Assembly (NCBI RefSeq): GCF_901709675.1
Contig: NC_051089.1
Coordinates: 7,561,476-7,625,475 of the forward strand
DNA: 64,000 bases
Direction of reading: 5' to 3'
Origin: Syngnathus acus
Taxonomy: Eukaryota; Chordata; Actinopteri; Syngnathiformes; Syngnathidae
Made by a program: the position numbers and the translations under genes. This document shows, piece by piece, positions 1 to 10,997 of this stretch (positions are counted from its first letter, which is position 1; each line of letters opens with the position of its first letter). The notes under the pieces are model-generated. The model did not search any database. It was not told where the DNA came from and was given only the letters and a program-made list of their open reading frames with translations.

Positions 1-34
1 TTTGTCTTCTGTTATTTCTTCCTGTGATGAAGAG

Positions 35-94
35 ATGAGTACGAGAACTCCGATGAGGACTGAAGAAGATTCCAATAAGATCAACTCCCTGTGA
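35..94 (+). promoter_or_regulatory. Upstream ORF just before the eva1a start codon
   Basis: An ATG at 35 opens a 19-codon frame that stops with TGA at 92-94, four bases before the eva1a ATG at 99. Its first residues (MST...) resemble the start of the main protein, which suggests a local duplication around the GATGAGTAC motif. Such a uORF could lower translation of the main frame, but that depends on this stretch being in the mature 5' UTR, which cannot be told here. Confidence 0.4.
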
Positions 95-98
95 AGTG

Positions 99-1463
99 AT
101 GAGTACACAGACCACAGAGAGCACCAGCGCAGATGTGATGGTGGTCTCCAAGGAGATGGCATTGCTTAGCAACATACTGGCAGCTTACACCTTCATCACA
201 GGTACGTTACGTTACATGTACGGATTATGCCCAAGTCTCAATATACTCTGCATCTTCTGTGACTATATAAGTATCTCTTTGCTGTCTTTTTCAATGTGAC
301 CCAAAAAAAATAAAGGCTTGTTCATTGTGTATAATGTTCAGTATTTTTAATGGCTTCAAGCAACATAATTATATATAAAAAACATTCTGATGCACAATGT
401 GTGCATTCAGGGGTGAGGGCGCTGATGTGCTGTCACAATGTCGAGAATCTAGAGGGATACATTTAAAGGGAATGAAACGGGTCGCTTTGATTTGCCGTGA
501 CTGAAGTCAACTCTGACTACTCACAGTGGTGCAGCCCTCCCTCTCGCATATCTAATCGAGCCCTTTGTGCTAATTGGAAAATGCGTTGAAAGCTGTTTTG
601 TCTGTTTGATCTTTCTCTCAGACCAACCGGAGAGGACAGCTCTGGTGTTTCTGGGTGGAGTGTCTGTCGGTCTCCTTGTCACGCTCTGTGCCGTGGTCTT
701 CCAGATACATTGTCGCGCCGACTGTCACTATGGCAACAGTAAACACCCTCGCCATCGACATCACCATCATCATCATCGCCACAAGCGTCACCATCACGTC
801 TGTCAGCACCACCAGCAGCACGTCGACGCCAACCCGGACAATATGGCTGTTGTCCCCTCAGAGGTCACCGGGCCGGCCGGGGACAGCGAATCCGAGGACT
901 GGGATGAAACGACTGACATGTCGTCACGGAGACGCAGACGCTTTGAGAGGGCCTTGCTGCATGCCGGCATGTTTACATCAGCTGAGGGTATTTTACATAC
1001 ACGCTCAAAAATATGTGCATTAAGCTCCAGTAATATTAGCTATTTTCCGCAGAGGATGAAGAATACGTGCCAATTAGTATTATTATATGTATTATGTGTT
1101 GCCTCACCATTTGTGTTCAGGAATGTAACACAACAACACAGACTGTTAGCTCATGCATGGCTTTTTGCGTTGTGTGCATTTAGCTAGGCTCCCTCCTTTC
1201 CTTGTTTAGCAAAGGTTGAATTCTTAAAAGTAGAAACATGTGGCAGTAGTCAGAAATAAGTTGATGCTGATGTGAATTGATGCTCATGGAGTGTGTGTGT
1301 GTGTGTGCGTGTGCGTGTGCGTGTGCGTGTGCGTGCGTGCGTGATATTAGAACTGGACCAGGCCCAGCGGCTAGAGGAGCGAGAAAGGATCCTGAGAGAA
1401 ATCTGGATGAACGGACAGCCAGACATCAGCACAGTCACTCAGAGCCTAAACAGATATTACTGA
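99..1463 (+). CDS. eva1a: Eva-1 homolog A (TMEM166/FAM176A family), 3 coding exons
   Basis: Coding exons are 99-201, 622-987 and 1351-1463, all with GT-AG junctions, giving 193 aa. The N-terminal part contains MALLSNILAAY, followed by one hydrophobic membrane segment (about residues 43-62, ALVFLGGVSVGLLVTLCAVV) and the family C-terminus FTSAEELDQAQRLEERER...LNRYY. EVA1A is a single-pass ER/lysosomal membrane protein linked to autophagy and apoptosis. The paralogue EVA1B lacks this LNRYY ending, so EVA1A fits better. The human protein is about 152 aa; the extra length here lies mostly in a His/Arg-rich cytosolic insert after the membrane segment. The start at 99 gives the family-like N-terminus. 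A short upstream ORF (35-94) ends 4 nt before it. Exons may exist upstream of the window. Confidence 0.93.
1291..1342. repeat. GT-rich microsatellite at the 3' end of eva1a intron 2
   Basis: A run of GT dinucleotides passing into GTGTGC units ends 8 bases before the acceptor of the last eva1a exon. It replaces most of the normal polypyrimidine tract, so length variation could affect splicing of that exon. Confidence 0.85.
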
Positions 1464-2622
1464 CAAAACACACTGAACGATGAATGAAAGGTAGGCAAGA
1501 GAAATTCAAAGAAAGACACACAAAACAATGGAGGACTCATGAACGTGTGGCCCCAAATGGACAAAGTGACCGTCATGATCTGTCCACACATTTGCTCACT
1601 AACATACATTTTGTGTTTCAAACACAATTTAAATGGTGCTTTTGTATATATATGAGGGATGTGAATGTGTTAGTTTATGGAATACACATGTTCCTTATTC
1701 CACCTTTTGTATGCATTGAAAGTTGATAAAGGGAACAATGGGCATGATGGTTTGATTCCGGTGCTTTTACTGTTATATGTGTTGCATTCCTTAAATAAAG
1801 TGAATGCATACATGAAGAAAGAGAGTCTGTTGCTTGTACACGTGATTCAGCAGAGATGTTTAACCTATTTGTTGATGATGCAGTCTTTGTCACTGACAGG
1901 GGCCAAGGCAGTGGAAATATCACTTTTGGCCCAAGTCACCCAACCACTTGAATGAAAATGTTTTTTAGGCCCCCAGTCATAGAGATAAAGAGGCCCTTAG
2001 AATTTTCATACTCCCCCCTTCTCACTGGAACATTATAATAGGTGCTGTACACCTGACATCCAATATTGGTATCAAAACCTCTTACAAAGATTCAGTTAAT
2101 TGGTGCAGCAATATATTTTCATACATTTAGTTGGTCTTTGGAAGTCTTTATAAAAGCTGAAATGAGACCCCCCCCTTTCCTCGTGGTTATATCCTATTTC
2201 TGAGGGGGGAAAATTGCACACAAAATTTGTAATGTTGCGCCCTCATGAGGCAGAAATTTGTAATAGCATATCTTCAAATGCGATAAACCAACTTCAGTTC
2301 ACACCATTGTGCATTCCTCACGTCTCCCTTGTATGAAAACATGAAATAGAATGAAAAGGTTTGTTAAATAAAATGGATTTAAAAAACAAAACCAAGTGCA
2401 GGAGTCAAGTATGCTTTTCACCGCTGCATGGCTGTTGTCTCTTTAACGGCAGAGTCGGGAGCGCGCAGCCCAAGTGAGCACGGGCTCTGCAGCATCAGCA
2501 GCCCCCCCCCTCCCATCTCCATCTCTCTCTGCCGGGACCAAAAAGACTGTGGGCCGCCAACCCGCAACCAGGTCTAGTCTGGCTGTTCCGGAGCACAGTG
2601 TGTGTGTCTGTGGGAGTCCGCC
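1464..2622 (+). other. eva1a 3' UTR and xkr5 upstream region
   Basis: After the eva1a stop, a canonical AATAAA lies at 1794-1799 and probably ends that transcript. From about 2400 the sequence becomes GC- and C-rich, with runs of C near 2503-2512, and leads to the xkr5 start at 2623. This is probably the xkr5 5' UTR and promoter. I see no TATA box that can be assigned with confidence and no further coding exon. Confidence 0.55.
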
Positions 2623-5600
2623 ATGAGGGACTACTCAGGTCCTGCCAGCCACGGAGGCTCTTGTGTGGCCTGCTGCCAAGTTTGTGTCTTCTTCTTCACT
2701 GCAGTCCTTATTGTCGCGGAGAGGGCAGCGCGTGAGTCCTACCTGGGACACACACAAACACACACACACACACACGGGACATGCATGCAACACTCTCATG
2801 CACTAACCTGCTGAAACAAATGATCTAGACTAGTTATGGGACATAATTTCTGATTGACTGTTGCAAAAAATGGTGTGGATTATTGGTGCAACTATCAGTG
2901 AAAGTTGTGCTTGCTGTGTGACGTCACGGACTGCAGCAGAGCATGCTGCTACACCCTGCATGCATCCCATCAGAGCAAAAGTGCAGACTCATGCCACATG
3001 CCTTAACCCCTTCCATGCCGCACCATCCAAAAGTCATTTATTTGACAATAAAAAATGCAGACTCTAGGAGCGTGATGCAACATTCCTGCACGACCTGTTT
3101 TTGGGGCAGGGTGATGGAAGGGATGGGCGTACCCCAGGATGGGGCCCTGTTATGGTTGGGACTCACGGAGCAGTAGAGTGAAGGTTTGGGACTTCATGTG
3201 TGAGGGGACGGAGGGAGGCTGAGCTGTTGTATAGCTCCTCAGTTGGGATGAAGAGCATTGCAGAGGTCATATGATGATTGACTGTGACTATTATTTTTAT
3301 TGATGTTATTATGACAATTGTTAATGTTCAAAGAAATTCACAATTACTGTAATCAACAATCAGTAGTGCCACACAAAACAGTCACGAGACGCATTGGTAA
3401 GCATGTACTGTAATCTTTACATCTAAAGCTACTCAACTGACTCAAACGTATTCACATTGTCTGCCCATTGCATAATCATGTTAATTTCTCTTTTTTTCCT
3501 CCCCCAGTGATTTACTGCTTTGTGTACTATCTGTGGGTGGGTCACAACTACTGCTATGCCCATCTGGCTGGATTCACCGCACTCTTCTTGCTACCAGGTA
3601 AACGAGATAGAGCGAGATAGAGAGAGAGATAAGGCTGGTCTGGATTGATGAGTTTATATTGTGTGTATTCCAGGTTGGGGTCCACAGTGGCTCAGCTACT
3701 TGTGGTACCTCTCAGATGGAAAAATCCGCAGAAAGTCTCTCACCTGGACTCACGTACTGCACTTGGGTATTTTCAAAAGGTGGGGTGTGCATTAATTTAA
3801 GTTAATTGTGTTTAGTAAATGTGCAGTGGTTATGGAAAGTGGTTTTTTTTTACCTGGTATTGCGCCATAGAGGCTTTCTTTTTCCACTGTACGTACTTAC
3901 ATGCATATGATGGCTACACAGTATTTATTGTGTGTGCGGCCTTGGCAGGTTGTGGGAGTGCATGCATCTTTCAGACATGGACGTGTATGGCGAGATCATG
4001 CAGCAGGCCGACGTGTCTGCCTTGCGCCTGTTGGAGGCCTTGGTGGTCACTCTCCCCGAAACACTGCTCCATACCTACGTGCTCATCTGCACTGATATAG
4101 GCATCAAATCACCAGGTCGGGAAGATAATGTTACGCTACTCCCTTTTCTCATATTAAGAACAAACAAACCTAAATAAATAAATACATAAATCTAGATCCA
4201 CACGCAAAGCACAATTAATAATAATAATAATACATTTTATTTGTAACGCACTTTACATTCGGAGGAATCTCAAAGTGCTACCTGGCAAATAAAAACAAGA
4301 AAACAAAGCAAAGACAAGGAGGACATTTGAACCTGATTGCTAACCAAAACATAAGCACCAAAATTCATCAACAGTTTCTCAGATGAATTAAATATAATCT
4401 GATTATGTCGCCATATATGGCTTATTTTCTGGCACCTCATTCCTGTCTTTCTCTCTCGTCTTCCAGCATCAGTGTGTTTTGCCGTGTGTTTGTTATCTCT
4501 GGCCTGGGCGTTGGTCCTGTACGCCCGGGCATGTCATCTCATCAGACCAGGACACCTGCAAATGACCCCTGCATCCATCTTTTGTCGACTCCTGTGGAGG
4601 GTAAACACTTTTAAGTGCCTTCCTGACAAAATACATGCCTTGCCCACTACAGGTGTGTACTTGACTTTGTATGTTTGTGTGTGCGCAGGTCAGTATGTTG
4701 GGGTCTCGATTCGGCGTACTCATGCTTTTCACACGGGTCTTCAAACAGTGGATTCTTGGCGTTATAGGTGAGTTAATCAGGCGTGCATTCACTGGCTAGC
4801 AAGCTATGAGATATCCTTTATTGATCCTATCTTGTGCTTTGTAAACACGACATGATTGACATCATGTTTTCAGTCAAGTATTCACAAAATGGTTGTTTGT
4901 TCATTGTGTCAGGTGTGCACTGGTTGGGGACAACAGTTTGGATGGTTTCTCAGCAGACTGACATTATCCGTTCAACTAGTCGATGGAGACTCTTCAATCT
5001 GATTCTTGGAGCCATTCATATATTCTTTTTCCTCAACGTGAAGTACGGCCCGTCACGCTTCCGAATGGCTGGCTTCTATCTGGTATGCGACTCTGTCTGT
5101 GTGCTTGTGTGCACGGATGTGCTTGTGTGTGTAACTTTATGAATGTATATGTGATGGTATAAATCAAACTTTAACAGATTTATTTATAAAGGCAGATTTT
5201 GATATGCTAATGAGGAAAATTACTATTGAAATGATGGATGAATGGACGGACGGACGGATTGATGGATGGGCGGATGAAGGGATGTTCAAATCATTACCAA
5301 TTTATTTGTATTCTCCACTTCAGGTAATGTTTTTAGAGAACATTTTCCTCCTGCTGGCCTCGTCCTGGTTGTTCAGCATGGTGTCATGGGATACGGTGGC
5401 CATCCCAGCCGCGGTCCTCTGCAGCTTCCTTATCGGTGAGGCCTGCTAAGTGCCTGTCAGTAGTTTCATTTCCTTCTTATATTTTATCGGCAAGCTTCTC
5501 ATGCTTTATATCTACGTTCATCTTTACGTCTGTAGGTGTAATCTCGTTGGTGCTATACTATCGCTTCCTCCACCCCAAATCCTTTGAGATCTTCCAGAGC

Positions 5601-7545
5601 ATTCGCCGTCGGGGGATCAGCGGCGCCTGCATGGAGACTGGATCCATACTTTCGTTGGAGGAGAAAGTCACTCCTACTTTCCATCGCCATGCAACACTGT
5701 CTGGTCTGTTTGGTCTTTCAATTAACCAATCAGTCATACACAGTGGCGAGTAAGCTGTTCATCATTATGCCTGGGGTTGTGACTCAAATCAGGAGGCGGA
5801 ACCCTTATGGAGCTCCCGCTCCAGTGGGAGGGCTGGAGGCATCATCACTGGCTGCTGATTCGACTGGCTTTGAAGACAGGGGACGTGCCCAAAATCTGGT
5901 CGCTCTACGGAGAAGGCGGTCTGGCTGGACTCATGGGTCTGTGTGAAGAGATTCACTATGGCAATGAACCTCGTCGTGTACCGCAGGTTTGTTAATGTCT
6001 TGGCTGGCCTGAGTATTCCAGTCAAATTTACGCCTTAATTACACCTATTCATTTTCCTTTTCTGTGTGTTTTACATTTGATTGACACTTATTGGCTGGCT
6101 TATTAATAAGAGCATAAGGGGGAATAAAACAGCAGTCGATTGTAACGTATGTTTGTGATGCAGAAAAATAAAATGATCATGAAAACAGTAAAAAAAAATG
6201 CCTATAAAAGTCCCAATGTAACCTCACCCTAGCCCCATTTTGAAAATTGTCCAATTCAGCTACTTCCTAATATTCAGCGTCTAACAAAGGCTCACTTTGT
6301 ACTATATTGTTTGCTATTGTAGTTCCTCTTTTCCCCCCATCAGGCTCCACGTGTCCCACCTCAGGTTCTTCAGAAGCTACAACCAGCTCCTCAACCACCC
6401 CCACCTCAGGTGATCCCAGCTCCACAGGTAATGCTTCAGTTATCATCAGAAACAGCAGTTGCCCATTGAAAGATACACTCAGTGGCTACTTCATTGAGTA
6501 CACCTATCTAAAAAGGTCCAATACAAGGGAACGTGAAATTATCCAGCATAATAATGTTGAGTTTTGCTCTGTGTGCCCTCTCCAGGAGAGAGAGGTGGCA
6601 CCGCCACCAAAGCCAGCTCTTACCAATGTCATAGCCAGACCTGTGAGGAAAGCTCCTCCCACAACCATCCACGATATTAAACTAGTTCCAGAGATCATCC
6701 CAGTGCACGAGGCCATTCTTGAAGAGGTCACAGAGGATTTCAGTGCTCCACACTCAGAGGATAGAGGTTTGTTGCTATACAACATGATTAAAAACACAGA
6801 CTGGTGTGTCAACAGAAGCACAAGTGGAGCTATTTATGATATTATCAATTGTTCCTATTTCCCAACAACATATGTTGTATGTGTCCTTTTTACAGGTGAG
6901 GAAGAGTTTCAAAGTGCGATTTATGGCTCACCTACCCTTTCATCACCTCCCCCACCGGGAAGCCTGCGCCACATCGACAGTAATGCTGGCACCTTGACCG
7001 AGAAGTCGTCCTCAGCCGCTTCTCTGGATATCAAGACCCCCGGCTGGTCACCCGAACGTCGCTCCCCTCTCCTGATCAGCTCCCCAGAGAAGAAAGCATC
7101 CACGCCGTTAGATCCAAACCTTACCTCCTATTTTAGTGTAGATGCACCCTCTCCCTCCACTGGAAGCTACCTGGGCTGGGGGTCTGAGCTGTCCCCCATC
7201 TCCACCTACCGAAGCCCCTACCGCATCAGGGAGGCTCGTTTCGTCCCATCTCCCCCGCGTCCGGAATCTCGAGCTGGGACAGTGAGTCCAAGTCTGGCCC
7301 CTGTTGTTATCATCCCTGCTACGCCCGGCACGACTCCACGCGCGACCCCGAGTGGGACCCCTGGTTCCATTACACCCGCGGCCTCCACGCCCACCGCCTC
7401 CACGCCTGCTGCGTCCACTCCAGGTGCTGCAACCCCTGCGAGTGCTACTACACCCAGCACCCCGATTGTGCCACTCACACCAGTCATCTCCCACGCCAGA
7501 AAACAAATGGTCCAGTTGGTGGACAGCAGAGAGAGGGCGGTGTAA
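2623..7545 (+). CDS. xkr5: XK-related protein 5-like membrane protein, 13 coding exons
   Basis: Exons: 2623-2731, 3508-3597, 3674-3779, 3949-4115, 4467-4600, 4689-4767, 4913-5082, 5324-5435, 5536-5703, 5793-5986, 6344-6427, 6586-6766, 6896-7545. The frame closes at every junction and predicts 747 aa. The first roughly 380 residues carry the multi-pass XK-family core, with hallmarks such as ALRLLEAL, RPGHLQM, QQTDIIRSTSRWRLFNL and YYRFLHPKSFEI. A conserved LALKTGDV block and a long Pro/Ser/Thr tail follow. This combination of core and long tail points to XKR5 (human about 686 aa) rather than XKR4/6/7/8/9. XKR8, XKR4 and XKR9 are caspase-activated scramblases; XKR5 has no firmly established activity, so function is left open. 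The last exon encodes a low-complexity TP/AST repeat tail. Confidence 0.82.
4214..4295. repeat. Short AAT microsatellite with retroposon 3'-tail-like sequence
   Basis: An (AAT)n tract is followed by ATACATTTTATTTGTAACGC and a segment like the 3' ends of fish LINE/SINE families (TTTTATTT...AGCGCTTT type). A comparable tract with AGCGCTTTTC lies at 9180-9245. Both look like short, 5'-truncated retroposon relics; the family cannot be named from this alone. Confidence 0.4.
6470..6520 (+). repeat. DNA-transposon terminal fragment in an xkr5 intron
   Basis: The sequence around CACTCAGTGGCTACTTCATT followed by a GTACACCTAT-like stretch resembles a terminus repeated elsewhere in this window (ATTAGGTACACC at 7573, 22778, 24239 and 63465). 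It is a solitary diverged end, intronic and without coding potential. Confidence 0.4.
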
Positions 7546-7572
7546 GAAAGATGAAATCAACAGCATTCACTG

Positions 7573-8068
7573 ACCATTAGGTACACCTGCAATGGATGTT
7601 TCACAAATTCTAGTATTTTGGTAACCTTATTTGTACATTATTTATATATTATTATTAGTTTTTTACCTGCTTGGCATGTTTCAGCCACTTCCTGTAGCCT
7701 TCCTCAGAAGCATCAAAACATGTTAAGCAGGTAAACAAACTCGCCTCTCTCTTACTAAAAGAAAGTATCTAAGTAATTTACCAAGTGAAGAAAGTATGAA
7801 CATTCACCAAAGACATAGTTTGTGACCCATGGACCTCTTCGTTGTTAAATCTGGCCCACTGAGATGATCAAAATCCCGGTAATATTTGTTCCATCAATTT
7901 AGCCCTTGTCACCTAAAATTGATTACATAATGTTTTTATTTCATCACTTCATTAAATAAATGGTAAAATGATTTATTATAGATAATACAATTCAAAATTG
8001 TATGAAATCATTTTACACGAAGGTTTACCGACCCGTGGTTAACACTATGGTGGGAGGTGTACCTAATG
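7573..8068. mobile_element. Candidate inverted-repeat (MITE-like) element, about 0.5 kb
   Basis: CCATTAGGTACACCT at the left end is matched in inverse orientation by AGGTGTACCTAATG at the right end, about 490 bp apart, just after the xkr5 stop. Related ends occur in the 22.7-24.3 kb complex. The flanks do not give an exact target duplication, so the limits are approximate. No transposase ORF is present. An AATAAA at 7955-7960 within it could serve the xkr5 transcript. Confidence 0.45.
7666..7731 (-). ncRNA. Hammerhead-ribozyme-like motif, copy 1
   Basis: On the minus strand the order is CCTGCTT, CTGAGGA (7707-7701), a stem-loop, GAAAC (7682-7678), ATGCC, AAGCAGG. The outer CCTGCTT/AAGCAGG can pair as helix I, and the inner stem pairs with G-U and Watson-Crick pairs after one bulged A. 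Conserved core boxes CTGANGA and GAAAC with a one-pair helix III are the hallmark of hammerheads in Penelope-like elements. Position 7 is G, the cleavage-site triplet is GCC, and catalytic competence is doubtful; this is probably a relic. Confidence 0.35.
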
Positions 8069-10380
8069 TAGTGACTGCACAGGATTTTGTGAAGGAAAAA
8101 AAACACAATTTGAAGCATGCCTTCTCCCTGCTCATTACTTGTACACAGAAAATGTGCAGACAGTTTCTTTGAACTGGTAGGCGTAATCCGAACTGAAACA
8201 AAACAACACGTTTATTTTTCCGATCAAAAATACCAAGTGGAAGATCTCCCTGCTGATAAAAACGTATTTACGCTTTCAAGCAGGTTACCAAAAAAAAAAA
8301 AAAAACTCATTTGCATTATGGTGACATTTGAGATTTGTTTTCTCGAAGTAAGAAATCAGTTTACATGAAATGCTGTCTTACTGGGTGCAGCCTCTTTTCT
8401 AAACCTCGTGGCTTCTTGTGAATTCTTACAAAGCAATACCGACAAATTAGTTTTTATTGATTTAGGAAAACATATTTAGCAGATTTCATATTTAAATTCT
8501 AATTGATCATTAGAGTATACTTTTAATCACCAGAGTAGCAGTTTTAGTTGTAACATTGTTCTGTGTGGAGGAAAGTGAGCCTCCTGTCAGAGAACAGAAA
8601 ATAGTTGGGGTTTTGCTTCCTTGTTTTTGTCTTTCCTCAGAACCTCTTTTTAAGCAGAAACTAAGAATGTATTCAGTTAACACTTTCAACATCTAACTGA
8701 TATTAACACTAACACATTTTTTATTTGAATCAGCCTTTCAGAACAATCAACAACACGAAATAAACCGAGCCTGGGGGTCAGCTAAATATCAACAAGCGCA
8801 CGGTAAAATGAGAACAAAAATAAAATAAAAATATTTTTTGTCAAGCTACTGCAGATGCACCTAAGACATTGGAAACTTGGTGGAGCTTGGTGCGTTTCGT
8901 TGGGACCATGTGATAAGGAAGATTTAGCAGTACAGAACAGATGTGAGTCCTGCCAATCATCATCTTTATTTGAACAATCTGCTCTGTTCTGCTGTCATTT
9001 GAAAGAGGTCACAAGTGAACTTCTCTTTTGAGTACAAACACTGAAAGGTTAATCAAACAAATCCAGAGAAGTGATATGTAACTATGAAGAATATCTGCAT
9101 GAAGAGCACATGCACCTGCTGCACACACAGTAGTCGACATTACACATGCTTCGATGTGAACGCCACAGCAATAAAGCAGATAATAATAATAATTATTATT
9201 ATTATTATTCAATAGCGCTTTTCAAAAACCCAAAGACGCTTAATGACATGTATCTTTGTGCACTAAAAGAAAATATACACGCTTTAGACTGCAGAATTAT
9301 TTTCATGAATCGGTGCTTTTCTGCCAACATGACTGTGTGTGTGTGTTTGCATTGCCTCCTAGTAGCCTAAAATGCATTGCTTTGAAGTTACACTTTTTTT
9401 GTCTTGAATTTCTTTTTACATATATGAAATGAGTGGACATATGTGGTACACTATTTGGACGTTTTTGTCCTTTACTCTTATCAATAGACACCCATCTCGA
9501 CTGAAATTTCCCACTGCTGCTGTGGTTGATGGTGACACTAACTGTGCTAATGATGTGACAAAATAAAGTCATTAACCTTGATGAAAAGTTGTACTGCGTG
9601 CTGCTCTTTACGTAATTTGGCTGATGAAATGCCACTATAGCTCTTGCGCAACCTGTTTGGTAAAATCAGAGCGATGGTAGTTTTCATAACTCATCATTTC
9701 TAAAGTCTGCAGACAGTGTTAGAAGGAACAGAAAGCTGCAGATATCAATCAGCATATTCTTTGTGGTCAGACAAACTCAAACATTATCACACAGCTCAAA
9801 ATCACATAGGAATAAATAAGACATTTATGACACTCTATAAATATTATTGAATACTGATTTGTTGTTTCCCATAATGACAAAAAAAATTTGGGTTATATGT
9901 GTGTTTATTTGTTGAGCATGCCCATCAGTGCAGAACAGGGATGGGCAAAATTGACCTACAGAGCATTTAGTTATTAAATAACCCTCCGGCCTTGTTTGAT
10001 TTTACCACTCTCTTATCTATTACTTCACTGGTTCTTCTATATCAAACAATTTTTTTTAGGTTCATTTACCTGACATGTTTCGGCGGGTTCTTCCGCCTTC
10101 ATCAGAGCTCTTATCTAGTTTTGTGGATATTTTTGTTGTATTGTAGTCTCAAATGATTAGATTTTTTTTCTTGCATTCATTTATTTTGTCTCGTTTTTCT
10201 GTCATCCAGATGTGTTTAATGTAATGTTTTGTATGTAATGTCTTAATGTAATGTCTTTCAAAAAATTTTATTTTCTATACTTCCCAGCAAATTTTATTTT
10301 TCCATATTTTATGTAAACTTTTGTAAAATTATTATTTTTTTACCTTTACGAATGCACTGACCCCGTTCCTGATGATCACA
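8069..10380. other. Intergenic region between xkr5 and ctsb without recognisable genes
   Basis: AT-rich sequence with an AAT/ATT microsatellite at 9180-9210, short retroposon-like tails and the hammerhead-like motif at about 10.1 kb. All open frames in it are short, of low complexity, and lack splice-supported extension or recognisable domains. I see no gene here. Confidence 0.6.
10065..10110 (-). ncRNA. Hammerhead-ribozyme-like motif, copy 2
   Basis: The minus strand shows CTGATGA (10105-10099), a bulged A, a GGCGG/CCGCC stem, GAAAC (10081-10077), AT and GTC. Compared with copy 1 the stem bases have changed on both sides while pairing is kept. The core CTGATGA is canonical here. Helix I cannot be closed from the flanking bases, so this may be a truncated copy. 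Source is likely a Penelope-like retroelement; no reverse transcriptase remains nearby. Confidence 0.4.
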
Positions 10381-10400
10381 TGAGCGGCAGCATGTGACTA

Positions 10401-10410
10401 GTCACGTGAT
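10401..10410 (+). promoter_or_regulatory. CLEAR-type E-box upstream of ctsb
   Basis: GTCACGTGAT matches the CLEAR consensus GTCACGTGAC at 9 of 10 positions. TFEB/TFE3 bind CLEAR boxes near the start sites of lysosomal genes, and cathepsin B is a known member of that network. The site lies about 100 bp before a strong splice donor (10514) that probably ends the non-coding first exon of ctsb, which is the typical placement. Confidence 0.7.
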
Positions 10411-10439
10411 TTCACATCTAACTATATCCGCTGACTGTC

Positions 10440-10513
10440 GCATAGTTGATTTCACTGTCACTCACCGTCAACCAGCAATCCGAGCAATCTTTTCACCAAA
10501 GAACTAGCTGCAG
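10440..10513 (+). other. ctsb: Probable non-coding first exon of ctsb
   Basis: The 3' limit is a consensus donor (GCTGCAG then GTAAAT) at 10513/10514; the 5' limit is a guess. The first coding exon has a good acceptor (TTTCAG) ending at 12731, five bases before its ATG, so an upstream non-coding exon is required, and cathepsin B genes are known to have one. This would make intron 1 about 2.2 kb. Confidence 0.5.
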
Positions 10514-10997
10514 GTAAATATTCTCTTTATCACCGACTTGATCTTTAGCCACACAAACGACACGATCACGCAAAAAGTTAGCCGCTAGCAAGTCACACTT
10601 CATAAACAAACAAGACAACAGACAAATCGGTCAATTTATTTTTTTTACATATTTTGAAGTAACACTAAGCTATTTATACTTGTGCGAGTATTTTTACTGT
10701 AATTGTTTCGTGTTTTATTTGAATGAAGTAGATTTAATGACTCAGCAAATTATGTGCCTGTAATTGGGCAACAGACGACTGGATGAATACTCGCATCCAA
10801 TATGGGCTGCAAGACGAGTGCACAAAAGGTTGGAGAAAACCAAATGTTAAACGTTAAAAGTGTGCAAAAATAACTATTCAGACAACATGCGAGATTGTCT
10901 TTTTTTTTCCCCCTCCATGTTGTCTACTGGGATGAAGTAAACAAGTACCCATCAATGAGGAATGAGCTCATTTGTAGTTGGGTATCTGACATGTGAG

